Below, one piece after another: positions 51,271 to 61,699 of a stretch of 64,000 nucleotides of DNA. Each line of letters opens with the position of its first letter. Within the stretch, counting starts at the first letter, position 1. Position numbers and translations under genes: made by a program. Below the pieces are notes generated by a model. The model was given only the letters and a program-made list of their open reading frames with translations, did no database searches and was not told where the DNA came from. The stretch comes from Gammaproteobacteria bacterium (lineage in GTDB: Bacteria; Pseudomonadota; Gammaproteobacteria; Steroidobacterales; XN24). The DNA lies in assembly GCA_024640085.1 (NCBI GenBank), contig JAHEFR010000071.1, positions 1 through 64,000 of the forward strand, read 5' to 3'.

Positions 51271-52086
51271 ATGCCTGAATTACCCGAAGTTGAAACTACG
51301 CGCCGCGGCATCCGCCCCTGGCTCGAGGGCTCCCAGGTGACCGCGGTCCGCGTCCGACAGCGGATGCTGCGGTGGCCCGTGCCCCGCCGCCTGGACCGGG
51401 ATCTGCCGGGACAGACAGTCAGGGAGGTCCGCCGGCGGGCCAAATACCTTCTTGTCTGCGCCGACAACGGCACCCTCATCATGCACCTGGGAATGTCCGG
51501 CAGCCTGCGCGTCTTGCGCGATATCCCCGCGCCCGGCGCCCATGACCATATCGACCTCGAACTCTCGTCCGGACGGACACTCAGGTTCAACGATCCGCGC
51601 CGCTTCGGCGCCGCGCTGTGGACCACCCGCGACCCCCTCGGACACCCGTTGCTCCGCGACCTGGGACCGGAACCCCTCGAACCGGGCTTCGACGGAACCT
51701 ATCTCCATGCCGTGTCCCGCGGTCGGCGGGCGGCGATCAAGACCCTGATCATGAATGCCCGGGTGGTGGTCGGCGTCGGCAACATTTACGCCAGCGAGGC
51801 GCTGTTCCGGGCGGGGATCCACCCGACCCGGCCGGCCGGCCGCATCTCCCTGGCACGCATGGAGCGGCTGGCGGCAGCCATCCGCGACGTGCTGGCGGAG
51901 GCGATCGCCGAGGGCGGCACCACCCTCAGGGATTTTGCCTGGGGAGAGGGTCAGCCCGGATACTTCGCGCGGGAACTGCGCGTCTACGACCGCGCCGGCC
52001 TGCCCTGCCCGGTCTGCGAGACGCCGGTGAGACGGCGGGTCCTGGGCCAGCGGTCCACCTATTACTGTGTCAACTGCCAGCGCTAG
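51271..52086 (+). CDS. mutM: Formamidopyrimidine-DNA glycosylase
   Basis: The 271-residue protein begins with the catalytic PELPEVE (Pro2 and Glu3) and has the conserved Lys in RRAKYLLV. The helix-two-turn-helix region is [15 protein letters not shown], and the C-terminal four-Cys zinc finger reads [15 protein letters not shown] and YYCVNCQR. It removes oxidised purines. The ATG at 51271 is the family start; an upstream frame extension is not coding. Confidence 0.97.
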   Translation: MPELPEVETTRRGIRPWLEGSQVTAVRVRQRMLRWPVPRRLDRDLPGQTVREVRRRAKYLLVCADNGTLIMHLGMSGSLRVLRDIPAPGAHDHIDLELSSGRTLRFNDPRRFGAALWTTRDPLGHPLLRDLGPEPLEPGFDGTYLHAVSRGRRAAIKTLIMNARVVVGVGNIYASEALFRAGIHPTRPAGRISLARMERLAAAIRDVLAEAIAEGGTTLRDFAWGEGQPGYFARELRVYDRAGLPCPVCETPVRRRVLGQRSTYYCVNCQR

Positions 52087-52189
52087 GGGTCAAAGAGTGA
52101 TTATTGCCGTGTGACAGCCGACGTGGCGGGACCGGAGACTGGCGGCCAGACTTGCGCGTTAAAACGAGAAGAAATGAGTCTCTGACCCC
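52086..52189. repeat. About 104-base element with imperfect inverted ends (REP/RAYT-like)
   Basis: It starts with GGGGTCAAAGAGTGATT and ends with ATGAGTCTCTGACCCC, which are imperfect inverted copies of each other (ends GGGGTCA against TGACCCC). The GGGGTCAGAG-type motif is known from intergenic repeats associated with REP-associated tyrosine transposases in several gammaproteobacteria, but no such transposase is nearby. It fills the gap between mutM and the gamma-glutamyltransferase gene. Confidence 0.55.
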
Positions 52190-52195
52190 GATCTC

Positions 52196-53878
52196 TTAGT
52201 AAATCCAGACGCTGGCGCCGCCTTGATTGCGCGGGTCCGAGACCGCCTCGACCTCCTCCGAATCATAGTCCCAGGTGACAATCTGCATATTGCCGTACAG
52301 CCGGTCGAGTTTCTGCACCTTATGACCCATGGCCTCCAGCCGCCTGATCTCGTCGGTGGAGAACGCGCCTTCTTCATGGACCAGAAAATCCGGCTGATAT
52401 TGATGATGATAGCGGCGCAGACTCACGATCGACCGAGCGTCGGCGCCGTCTATCCAATCGAGCAGGCCCAGCAGGACCATGGTGATGATCCGGCTGCCGC
52501 CCGGCGTGCCGAGGATGAGGAGGCCCCGTTCAGACTCGGCAAACGTTGGCGACATGCTGGACAGCATGCGCTTGCCCGGCGCCACGGCATTGGCGTCGCC
52601 TCCGACGAGCTGGAACACGTTTGCCACCCCGGGTTTGATGGAAAAATCATCCATCTCGTTGTTCAGGAAGACGCCCGTGCCCGGAACCATGTAACCGCAA
52701 CCGAACCAGGTATTGATGGACAGGGTCGCTGCCACCCGATTGCCGTCGGCGTCCAGGATGGAGAAATGGGTCGTGTCGTCACCCTCGCTCGACGGCACAT
52801 AGCCGGGAAGCATGTCGCTGGGCGTCGCCCGGTCCTGCAGGATCGACGTTCGCTGGCCGGCGGCGTACATCGGGTGGGTCAACATCTTCACGGGAACCCT
52901 GACGAAAGCCGGGTCCCCGAGGTATTCGGCTCGATCCCGATAGGCCCTGCGCATGGCCTCCACCGTCAGGTGAACCCGGGTGACCCGGTCGATATCCGCC
53001 AGCGGGTATCCGGACAGGATGTTCAGCATGTCGGCCAGCGCAACGCCGCCGGCCGAAGGCGGCGGCGCGGAGATGATCCTGGCGCCGCGATAGTTGAATA
53101 CGACCGGCTCCCGCTCCACGACCCGATAGTTCGCCAGGTCCTCCTCTGTCCAGATGCCGCCCTCGGCCCTCACGCCTGAGACCAGGCGGCGCGCCAGATC
53201 ACCCGTGTAGAAGCCGTCCCTGCCCTCCGACGCGATCGACTCCAGTGTGTCGGCCAGGTCCGGCTGAACGACGATGTCATCGATCCCGGGTACAACGCCG
53301 CCGGGGAGATACACCGCGCTGGCCGCCGGCCACCTGGCAATGATGCCCTTTTTGGCCTTTACCGCAGTCTGCAGGCGCTCGTAGACGGGAAACCCTTCCC
53401 GCGCCAGACGGATGGCCGGCTGCAGGCTCTGGGCCAGGGGCAGTCGGCCATAATGCTCCGCCAGGTAATCCAGTCCGGCAGGAATACCGGGTATGCCCGC
53501 TGCCAGGGGGCCGTCGAGGGAAGCACGGCCGATCGGCTTGCCCTTCTCGTCGAGAAACATGTCGGGCGCCGCGGCGGCAGGCGCCACCTCTCGGGCGTCC
53601 ACCATCACGTCCAGCCCGTCTTCCGCGCGATGCAGCAGCAGGAATGCCCCGCCGCCAAGGCCTGCCTTGAAGGACCTTACCACCCCCAGCACCGCCGATA
53701 CCGCGACGGCGGCATCGAAGGCATTACCGCCTTGTTCCAGAATCTCGTGTCCGGCCTCGGTGGCCAGTGGATGAGCGGAAGCGATCGCCGCCTTGCCGGG
53801 TCGGCGGAGATCCTGCCCCTGGACCGGCAGGACGGTTACGATCAGGAATACGAGAAGGAAAGCGCGAAGTCGATTCAT
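52196..53878 (-). CDS. ggt: Gamma-glutamyltransferase
   Basis: The 560-residue precursor has a signal peptide (ending LPVQGQ) and the autocleavage site at Thr in DDTTHFSILD, which becomes the nucleophile of the small subunit. Other signatures are NTWFGCGYMVPGTGVFLNNEMDDF, SSMSPTF and RIITMVLLGLLDW. It removes or transfers the gamma-glutamyl group of glutathione in the periplasm. Gene order next to the ferredoxin and coaD is as in many Pseudomonas-like genomes. Confidence 0.94.
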   Translation of the reverse strand: MNRLRAFLLVFLIVTVLPVQGQDLRRPGKAAIASAHPLATEAGHEILEQGGNAFDAAVAVSAVLGVVRSFKAGLGGGAFLLLHRAEDGLDVMVDAREVAPAAAAPDMFLDEKGKPIGRASLDGPLAAGIPGIPAGLDYLAEHYGRLPLAQSLQPAIRLAREGFPVYERLQTAVKAKKGIIARWPAASAVYLPGGVVPGIDDIVVQPDLADTLESIASEGRDGFYTGDLARRLVSGVRAEGGIWTEEDLANYRVVEREPVVFNYRGARIISAPPPSAGGVALADMLNILSGYPLADIDRVTRVHLTVEAMRRAYRDRAEYLGDPAFVRVPVKMLTHPMYAAGQRTSILQDRATPSDMLPGYVPSSEGDDTTHFSILDADGNRVAATLSINTWFGCGYMVPGTGVFLNNEMDDFSIKPGVANVFQLVGGDANAVAPGKRMLSSMSPTFAESERGLLILGTPGGSRIITMVLLGLLDWIDGADARSIVSLRRYHHQYQPDFLVHEEGAFSTDEIRRLEAMGHKVQKLDRLYGNMQIVTWDYDSEEVEAVSDPRNQGGASVWIY

Positions 53879-53906
53879 GGCTGGATCATGGGTGCGGTCA
53901 ACGGGG

Positions 53907-54158
53907 TCAGCCGCTGGCTTTCAGGCCGCGGCATTTTTCCTGGAGCCGGGCGTGGGTCTCCTGGTGCTCGGGATCGACAACAATGCAGTCCACCGGACAG
54001 ACCTCCCGGCATTGGGGCTCGTCGAAGTGGCCCACGCACTCGGTGCAGCGGTGCGGGCGGATCTCGAAAATCTCCGGGCCCATGTAGATGGCCTCGTTCG
54101 GACACTCGGCGGTGCACACGTCACAGTTGATGCAGGTCTCCAGGATCTTCAGCGCCAT
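53907..54158 (-). CDS. yfhL: YfhL-family 4Fe-4S dicluster ferredoxin
   Basis: The 83-residue protein has two cluster-binding sets: CINCDVCTAECP, and CTECVGHFDEPQCREVCPVDC with the 8-residue insertion between cysteines typical of YfhL. It carries electrons at low potential and its partner enzyme is not certain. It starts 18 bases after the end of coaD on the same strand. Confidence 0.93.
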   Translation of the reverse strand: MALKILETCINCDVCTAECPNEAIYMGPEIFEIRPHRCTECVGHFDEPQCREVCPVDCIVVDPEHQETHARLQEKCRGLKASG

Positions 54159-54176
54159 GGCCAGTGCAGGTTCCCG

Positions 54177-55309
<1,133 letters not shown>

Positions 55310-55413
55310 TGCAGTCGGCGGAAAAGTTGCGACGGGTCGAATAACGAGCGTAGTCTTACTAGAATCGTCACGATAACATCGAAAATGCCCTCTCTTCCGG
55401 AGGAGTCAGAATA

Positions 55414-57822
55414 ATGAGAAAGCTGTACCCCCTCGTCCTCGCCCTGTTCGGACTGTCGCTCGCTGGCTGCTTCTCCGATTCCGGTGATCCAGGCCCTGAT
55501 CCCGAGACCGGCAGCACCGGATTTGAGAACCCGATTGGTGTCTCGCCTGACGACGTGCCAACGGGGTTCTACGCATCCTTCGATCCTACCGTCGGACTGA
55601 TGCCCTACCCCAACGACATACTGGGATTTCTCGCCAACGGCAGCACCGACGGCACACTCAATCTGACCAGCGTCAGTTTTCAGCTTGCCGCCAGTTCGTC
55701 CTTCGGCGCGCCGCTCAACAATATCGATGGATTTTCGATCTTCTCTCGAATGCAGGCGAACTTCTCTGACTCCGTCAATGGAGCCAGCCTGAATCCGCTC
55801 TCCGTATTCCTGATCGAGGTGGCCCTCGATCTCTCGACCCGGGCCGTGATCGGCCTGTCGGACCAGACGCTCTGCAAACTCGCCCTGGCGCCCCAGGCCG
55901 CCTGCCCCCCCGAGATATTCGGCACCGGCAACCCGTTCCTCATCCAGGGCGTCGACTACAACCTCTCCGTGGCGCCGGACGTCGGCTCCGGGGGCCAGAC
56001 CATCCAGCTCGACCCGCTGCGGCCGCTGAATTCGTTCACGTTCCAGCAGTTCACACCGGGCGCCATCAACGGCTACCTGATGATCGTGACCAACAAGGTC
56101 ACCGATAGTGCCGGCACCCCGGCCTCGGCCGACGCGGCCTACGAGCAGATCAAGCAGGGCTATCTGGCCGGGCTCATCCAGATTCCCGAGGACCCCTCAC
56201 AGATCGATCCGGATTCATTGACCCAGGAAGAGCTGCTGGCGCTGTTCATCGCCGCCCAACTGGCGACGGTGGACGCGTTGTCCGGAGCGGGGGCACCGCT
56301 GACGGTAGAAGACGTGGTGGTGACGGCGAGCTTCTCGCCCCAGGACACCATGACCGTCATACAGACGGTCAACGGGTACGAGAGCCTGAGGAATCGCCCG
56401 TCGCAGATCGCCCAGGCACTCCTTCCCGTAGACGTGCCCGTGCCTGGTGTCGGTGTCCTTCCGGCCGGCACGCCGGTGACGACTGGCTTGCTCCGCACAG
56501 CCGGCGGCTTCCCCCCGGAGGCGAGCAAGAATAACGGCAATATCTACGTCGGCGGGGTCAACATCCCGTATTACCAGCAAACGCCGACGGAGGCGTCGGG
56601 GGGTTACAACGTCCTGTCCAGCTACTGGGTCGCCGAGGCCGGTGGCAACGTACTCGGGGATCCCGACAGCACCGTGATCTGCCGGTGGAACCCGAACCCC
56701 GTGCTACGGGACAACATTACCATCCCCCTCCTGATGGCCATCCCCAACGACAATTCGGCGTGGGTGCAGGCGGCGAAGGCCCAGGGGTTCCCCGTGCCAC
56801 TTCCGACGGGGTGGCCGGTGGTCATCTATCAGCCCGGGTTTACCCGAAACCGGACGGACCTGCCTCTGGTGGCGGAGCCCTGGCTCGACCAGGGTTTCGC
56901 GGTGATCAGCATCGACCTGCCGTTCCATGGCGTCACGGCGACCGATCCCGCCCAGAGCCTGACCGCCTTGCTCCGTGTGCCGGGAACCACGGAGCGGACC
57001 TTCGATCTGGATTTGAGGAATAACGCGGACCCCGCCATCCTGGTTCCGGACGGGCTGATCGACCCGTCATCGGTCAACCTGCTCAACCCCGCGCCCAACG
57101 GGCTGCTGACCACCAGGGACAATCTGCGGGAGGCGGCAGTCTCCATGCTGTCCTTTGCCCGCAGCGTGGGCGTTATGGATATCGACGGCAATCCGGACAC
57201 GACGGATTTCGATGCCTCGCAGATCAATTACGTCGGCCATTCGGGCGGAGCGATCCTGGGCGCGACCCTGGTCGCCTTGTCGGATGATTTCGCGACCATC
57301 AGCCTGGCGACGTCCGGCGCGGGTATCGTCAAGCTGCTCGCGGACAGCGACGTCGAGGAGGGATTCGGATTCATCCTCACCGGCCTGCAGAAGGGCCTGT
57401 TGACGCAGGGGATCCTCCCGAATAGCACCACATACAACAACTACCTGCGTGATATGCAGAATATCTGGAACGCGGGCGACCCCATCGGCAGCCTGCACGT
57501 AGGGATAAACAGTCCGACGCCGGTATATGGCAACCTGCTCAACACCGACGTGGCCGTCGTCCCTTCTGCCAGCCTGAGGGCCTATGACGGACTTGGATTG
57601 CCCCAGATCACGACACCTGGCGTCAATTTCGCTTCGAAGGGGTTCACCCGGATCCTCGATGGAGCCCATAGCAGCTACATCAATCCCAGTGTCAACCTGG
57701 CCGCCACCACCGAGATGCAGACGGAAGTGGCGGTTTTCGTGGGTGGCAACGCCCTGGCCGGGATACCCGGCATGGGACAGGTCATCCTGATCCAGGATCC
57801 GTCGATTGTGGAGACCAACTAG
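55414..57822 (+). CDS. Large surface lipoprotein with alpha/beta hydrolase domain (Pla-1/cef or VolA-like lipase)
   Basis: The 802-residue protein has a signal peptide with the lipobox LAGC, then a long extracellular N-terminal part with Ig-like or beta-rich segments. The C-terminal hydrolase domain holds the nucleophile elbow in NYVGHSGGAILGATL (GxSxG), with PVVIYQPGFTRNRTDL as the oxyanion region. This layout and the length match the Pla-1/cef family of extracellular lipases and the VolA lysophospholipase lipoproteins. The ribosome binding site GGAGGAG and ATG at 55414 are clear. It would act at the outer-membrane surface. A strong terminator follows. Confidence 0.8.
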   Translation: MRKLYPLVLALFGLSLAGCFSDSGDPGPDPETGSTGFENPIGVSPDDVPTGFYASFDPTVGLMPYPNDILGFLANGSTDGTLNLTSVSFQLAASSSFGAPLNNIDGFSIFSRMQANFSDSVNGASLNPLSVFLIEVALDLSTRAVIGLSDQTLCKLALAPQAACPPEIFGTGNPFLIQGVDYNLSVAPDVGSGGQTIQLDPLRPLNSFTFQQFTPGAINGYLMIVTNKVTDSAGTPASADAAYEQIKQGYLAGLIQIPEDPSQIDPDSLTQEELLALFIAAQLATVDALSGAGAPLTVEDVVVTASFSPQDTMTVIQTVNGYESLRNRPSQIAQALLPVDVPVPGVGVLPAGTPVTTGLLRTAGGFPPEASKNNGNIYVGGVNIPYYQQTPTEASGGYNVLSSYWVAEAGGNVLGDPDSTVICRWNPNPVLRDNITIPLLMAIPNDNSAWVQAAKAQGFPVPLPTGWPVVIYQPGFTRNRTDLPLVAEPWLDQGFAVISIDLPFHGVTATDPAQSLTALLRVPGTTERTFDLDLRNNADPAILVPDGLIDPSSVNLLNPAPNGLLTTRDNLREAAVSMLSFARSVGVMDIDGNPDTTDFDASQINYVGHSGGAILGATLVALSDDFATISLATSGAGIVKLLADSDVEEGFGFILTGLQKGLLTQGILPNSTTYNNYLRDMQNIWNAGDPIGSLHVGINSPTPVYGNLLNTDVAVVPSASLRAYDGLGLPQITTPGVNFASKGFTRILDGAHSSYINPSVNLAATTEMQTEVAVFVGGNALAGIPGMGQVILIQDPSIVETN

Positions 57823-57853
57823 GTTTCAGCCCCCGCGAAGAAGGGGCGACTCG

Positions 57854-57882
57854 AAGGGCGGCCGCATGGCCGCCCTTTTTTT
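57854..57882 (+). terminator. Rho-independent terminator after the lipoprotein lipase gene
   Basis: AAGGGCGGCC, a GCAT loop and GGCCGCCCTT followed by TTTTT form a perfect 10-bp stem with a U tract, 32 bases past the stop. Confidence 0.93.
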
Positions 57883-57958
57883 GGACTGGGCTGCCCCCCA
57901 TCCGGCACCAAGTCCATCGCCGCTTCGGTTACGATATCCGCCTCCCAGGATGCCGCCC

Positions 57959-58972
57959 ATGACCTCCACGAAGACTCCCGAAATAGACTCCGCCGGCAAC
58001 GGCACATGCGAAACCGAAAGCGGCCCGGAGCGCCGCAGGGGCTTCTTCCGTCGGCTACGTCAGCGACTCAACAAGGGGCAGTCCTGGCTGACATACGACC
58101 TGGCCCACCTGCTCCCGGGAGGCAAGCCCAGCGAGGACTTCCTCGAAGAGATGGAGACCCGGTTGCTGTCCGGCGACGTGGGCGTAAACGCCACGACGCG
58201 GATCATGGAGGGGCTGGACAAGAAACTCTGGCGGGATGAGCTGAAGGATGCCGGGGCGGTAGTGGATACGATCCGCGCCGCAATGCTGGATATTCTCGCG
58301 CCTTGCGAAGCCCCCCTCGCGATCCCCGGGGCGCCGCGACCGTTCGTCATCCTCATGGTCGGCGTCAACGGTTCCGGCAAGACCACCACGATCGGAAAGC
58401 TCGCCCGCCGGTTCAGGGACCAGGGGCTGAATGTCATGCTTGCCGCGGGAGACACCTTCCGCGCCGCCGCGGTGGAGCAGTTGCAGGTCTGGGGCGATCG
58501 TAACGGGGTGCCGGTTATCGCCCAGCAGGCCGGCGCCGATCCCGCGGCGGTGATGTTCGACGCCCTGGAAGCCGCCAGGGCCCGCGATGCAGACGTCCTC
58601 ATCGGAGACACTGCCGGGCGCCTCCACACACAGGACAACCTCATGGAGGAACTCAAGAAGGTGAAGCGCGTGCTCACCAAGCTCGATGCCTCGGCGCCCC
58701 ATGAAACCCTGATCGTGCTGGACGCCAGCCTCGGCCAGAACGCGCTGGTGCAGGCGGCGCGCTTCCACGAAGCCGTCGGGCTGACGGGAATCGTCATGAC
58801 CAAGCTGGACGGCACTGCCAAAGGGGGTGTCCTGCTGGCAGTGGCGGAGAAACTGGGAGTGCCGATCCGGTTCATCGGCATCGGCGAGTCGGCGGAGGAC
58901 CTGGACGAGTTCCGCGCCGGCCCGTTCGTGGAAGCGTTGCTGGGAACCGGCGGCGGGACGGAATCCCCGTGA
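57959..58972 (+). CDS. ftsY: Signal recognition particle receptor FtsY
   Basis: The 337-residue GTPase has the NG domain: GVNGSGKTTTIGKLARR (P loop), GDTFRAAAVEQL, GDTAGRLHTQDNLMEEL and MTKLDGTAKGG. The N-terminal acidic A region is short (under 30 residues), with FFRRLRQRLNKGQSWL after it. I chose the ATG at 57959 because AGGA sits 8 bases upstream. An ATG three codons earlier overlaps that ribosome binding site. It docks SRP-ribosome complexes at the membrane. The GTG of ftsE overlaps its stop (GTGA). Confidence 0.96.
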   Translation: MTSTKTPEIDSAGNGTCETESGPERRRGFFRRLRQRLNKGQSWLTYDLAHLLPGGKPSEDFLEEMETRLLSGDVGVNATTRIMEGLDKKLWRDELKDAGAVVDTIRAAMLDILAPCEAPLAIPGAPRPFVILMVGVNGSGKTTTIGKLARRFRDQGLNVMLAAGDTFRAAAVEQLQVWGDRNGVPVIAQQAGADPAAVMFDALEAARARDADVLIGDTAGRLHTQDNLMEELKKVKRVLTKLDASAPHETLIVLDASLGQNALVQAARFHEAVGLTGIVMTKLDGTAKGGVLLAVAEKLGVPIRFIGIGESAEDLDEFRAGPFVEALLGTGGGTESP

Positions 58973-59640
58973 TCCGGTTCGAACACGTCTTCAAACGGTA
59001 TCCGGGCGGACGCGAGGCCCTGGCGGGCGTCGACCTCGCCATGGAGTCCGGTGACATGGCATTCCTGACCGGCAGGTCCGGCGCGGGCAAGAGCACGATG
59101 CTCAAGCTCATTGGTCTACTCGAGCGCCCCACCCGCGGCCAGGTCATCGTCGGCGGCCGCAACACCGACGGCATCGGCCGGCGTCAGATCCCGGCATTCC
59201 GCCGGCAGATCGGCATGGTCTTCCAGGATCACAAACTGCTCCATGATCGCACGGTGTTCGACAACGTGGCCCTCCCGCTGGTGATCCGCGGCATCGGGAG
59301 GAAGGAAATCGGCAAGCGCGTCCGGGCGGCCCTGGATCAGGTCGGGCTGCTGCATACCGAGAAGGTCAAGCCGATGACACTGTCCACGGGAGAACAACAG
59401 CGCGTCGGTATCGCCAGAGCAGTGGTCAGCAAGCCTTCACTCCTGATCGCCGACGAGCCGACCGGCAATCTGGACCCGGACCTGTCCCTGGAAATCATGC
59501 GGATTTTTGAGCGATTCCACGACGTGGGAGTGACGGTGCTGATCGCGAGCCACGACCTGCACCTGATTGGACAGCTCGGCCACCGGCGCATCGAGCTGGT
59601 CGATGGCGGCGTGTCCGGCGGGAGCCCTGCCGATGGCTAA
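58969..59640 (+). CDS. ftsE: Cell division ATP-binding protein FtsE
   Basis: The 223-residue ATPase starts with GTG at 58969, overlapping the ftsY stop. Walker A is GRSGAGKST, the signature is LSTGEQQRVGIARA and Walker B is LLIADEPTGNLDP. The Q loop reads GMVFQDHKLL. With FtsX it regulates cell wall hydrolases at the division site. The ftsX start lies inside its last codons. Confidence 0.96.
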   Translation: MIRFEHVFKRYPGGREALAGVDLAMESGDMAFLTGRSGAGKSTMLKLIGLLERPTRGQVIVGGRNTDGIGRRQIPAFRRQIGMVFQDHKLLHDRTVFDNVALPLVIRGIGRKEIGKRVRAALDQVGLLHTEKVKPMTLSTGEQQRVGIARAVVSKPSLLIADEPTGNLDPDLSLEIMRIFERFHDVGVTVLIASHDLHLIGQLGHRRIELVDGGVSGGSPADG

Positions 59641-60670
59641 ACCCATGGCGCGACCCAGGACCCGTCGCCCGGAGCGCCCGGGCAGGCCCCCCCGGCCGTC
59701 GGCGCGGCCGAAGCGCGAGCGCGCGTTCCGGTTCCGATGGCCGTCCCTGTCCAGCGGTCTGGCGGATCATGCCCGGGTCCTGGTGGCGAGCCTGGGGCAG
59801 CTTGCGGCCCAGCCGGTGTCCAGCGTTATGACAGTGGCGGTCATCGGCATTGCCCTGGCCCTGCCGGCCGGCCTGCAGCTGCTGGTGTCCAACGCCCGGA
59901 TCCTGAGCGGCCACTGGGAGGGCGCGGCCGAATTGTCGGTCTATCTCAAGGAGGATGTGAGCCTGGACGCTGCCCGCAAGCTGGCGGACGTGCTTGTCGC
60001 GGATCCGGAGATCGCGGCCGTCAGGCTGATCTCCGCCGACGAAGCGCTGGCGGAATTCAGGGAATATTCCGGTTTCGGCGCGGCCCTCGACGTGCTTCAG
60101 GACAATCCACTGCCCCATGTGCTTGTCCTGCTGCCCGCCGGAAGCGAGGCGTCCGCGGACACCCTGGACAGGCTGCGCCGCCGACTGGCCGAGACGCTGC
60201 CCGCCGATCAGGTCCAGGCGGACACGGACTGGGTCGCCAGGCTGCAGGCGATGCTGGAGCTTGCCCGGCGAACGGTATTGCTGGCCGGGCTGCTGCTGGC
60301 GCTCGGAGTGGTCATCATCGTCGGCAACACCATCCGCCTTGACATACAGAATCGCCGTGACGAAATCGAGGTCACCAAGCTCATCGGCGCCACCGACGCC
60401 TTCATCCGCAGACCATTCCTCTACACGGGCATCTGGTACGGCCTGATGGGGGGCCTCCTCGCCCTGGCCCTGGTCACCGTGTCCCTGGTCGCACTCGAGG
60501 ATCCGGTTCGGCGACTGGCCGGCCTCTACGGCAGCGCCTTCAGTCTGAGCGGCCCGGGTGCCCGCGGGAGCGCGATCATTGCCGGAGCCGGGATGGCGCT
60601 AGGCTGGCTGGGCTCCTGGATCTCCGCGACCCGCAACATGCGTCGGATCGAGCCCGGTGGGCAGCAGTAA
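59633..60670 (+). CDS. ftsX: Cell division protein FtsX
   Basis: The 345-residue membrane protein has a basic N-terminal tail rich in Arg and Pro (residues 2-45), a first helix (VMTVAVIGIALALPAGLQLL), a periplasmic loop of about 120 residues, and three more helices in the C-terminal half. GNTIRLDIQNRRDEIEVTKLIGA is the family signature. The ATG at 59633 overlaps the end of ftsE by 8 bases. The long basic tail is similar to that of other gammaproteobacterial FtsX. Confidence 0.94.
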   Translation: MAKPMARPRTRRPERPGRPPRPSARPKRERAFRFRWPSLSSGLADHARVLVASLGQLAAQPVSSVMTVAVIGIALALPAGLQLLVSNARILSGHWEGAAELSVYLKEDVSLDAARKLADVLVADPEIAAVRLISADEALAEFREYSGFGAALDVLQDNPLPHVLVLLPAGSEASADTLDRLRRRLAETLPADQVQADTDWVARLQAMLELARRTVLLAGLLLALGVVIIVGNTIRLDIQNRRDEIEVTKLIGATDAFIRRPFLYTGIWYGLMGGLLALALVTVSLVALEDPVRRLAGLYGSAFSLSGPGARGSAIIAGAGMALGWLGSWISATRNMRRIEPGGQQ

Positions 60671-60714
60671 CTTCCTGTTTTAGCTATATTTATGACATGG
60701 AACTCGACCGGCAC

Positions 60715-60741
60715 TTAGCACTCTAATGGATCGAGTGCTAA
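60715..60741 (+). promoter_or_regulatory. CIRCE element (HrcA operator) upstream of rpoH
   Basis: TTAGCACTC, nine bases (TAATGGATC), GAGTGCTAA matches the CIRCE consensus at every conserved base. HrcA binds this site to repress heat-shock genes. It lies 31 bases upstream of the rpoH ATG, over the likely promoter. Confidence 0.93.
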
Positions 60742-60744
60742 AAT
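60715..60744 (+). promoter_or_regulatory. Probable sigma-70 promoter of rpoH
   Basis: TTAGCA (60715-60720) and an extended -10 TGCTAAAAT (60736-60744) are separated by 18 bases. Both boxes lie in the CIRCE arms. Transcription would start about 20 bases before the ATG at 60772, just ahead of the GGAGGAAAGG ribosome binding site. Confidence 0.5.
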
Positions 60745-60771
60745 AGCGAGTCGTCGGAGGAAAGGTCATAT

Positions 60772-61638
60772 ATGAGCACAGCCCTGGTACAGAGGAATCT
60801 CCAGTTCCTGCCGTCCGGACCGGTCGGCAGCGTGGATGCGTACATGCAGGCTGTTTCCGTCATCCCGGTGCTGACCGAGGAGGAGGAGCAGTTTCTGGCG
60901 GGCCGCTTCCAGGACGACGGCGATCTCGATGCCGCCCGGCAGCTCGTGCTCTCCCACCTCCGCTTCGTCGTCCATATCGCCCGCGGTTATACCGGCTACG
61001 GCCTGCAGCTCGGCGACCTGATCCAGGAAGGCAACATCGGACTGATGAAGGCGGTCAAGCGCTTCGATCCGACCGTTGGCGTGCGGCTTGTCTCTTTCGC
61101 GGTCCACTGGATCCGAGCGGAGATTCACGAGTTTGTGCTGCGCAACTGGAGAGTCGTCAAGGTCGCCACCACCAAGGCCCAGCGGAAGTTGTTCTTCAAC
61201 CTGCGCAAGGCCAAGGCGCATCTGGGATGGCTGAGCGCGGACGAAACAAGGGCGGTGGCAGAGGATCTGGGCGTCTCAGAGCGGGACGTGACCGAGATGG
61301 AGCAACGCCTGTCCGCGCGCGACCTGGCATTCGACCCGGCGCCGAACGCCGGGGACGACGATACCGTGTATACGCCAGCTGCCTACCTGCCGAGCCCGGA
61401 GTCCGATCCCGCCTTCAGCGTGGAGCGGGATGACTGGGAGACGGCGGCATCCGATCGCCTGCAGGTGGCCATGGAGCGGCTGGACGAGCGCAGTCGCCAT
61501 ATCCTCGAAGCGCGGTGGCTGACGGAAGACAAACGCACCCTGCAGGACCTGGCTGACCATTACGGTGTATCCGCCGAGCGGATCCGTCAGATCGAAGCCA
61601 ACGCCCTGAAGAAATTACGGGGCATGATGATCGTCTGA
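60772..61638 (+). CDS. rpoH: RNA polymerase sigma-32 factor RpoH
   Basis: The 288-residue sigma factor has region 2 ([20 protein letters not shown] and [37 protein letters not shown]), the RpoH box [12 protein letters not shown] and region 4 ending [21 protein letters not shown]. It directs transcription of heat-shock genes. The length is usual. It starts at 60772 with a strong ribosome binding site, right after the CIRCE element, and is the last gene after ftsYEX, the usual order. No sequence features of its RNA thermosensor were checked. Confidence 0.97.
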   Translation: MSTALVQRNLQFLPSGPVGSVDAYMQAVSVIPVLTEEEEQFLAGRFQDDGDLDAARQLVLSHLRFVVHIARGYTGYGLQLGDLIQEGNIGLMKAVKRFDPTVGVRLVSFAVHWIRAEIHEFVLRNWRVVKVATTKAQRKLFFNLRKAKAHLGWLSADETRAVAEDLGVSERDVTEMEQRLSARDLAFDPAPNAGDDDTVYTPAAYLPSPESDPAFSVERDDWETAASDRLQVAMERLDERSRHILEARWLTEDKRTLQDLADHYGVSAERIRQIEANALKKLRGMMIV

Positions 61639-61699
61639 GCGTCCTCGGGGCTCGCGCCGTGATTCTATTGGATTCGGCGTTGGCCCGATTCTTTTCCGC

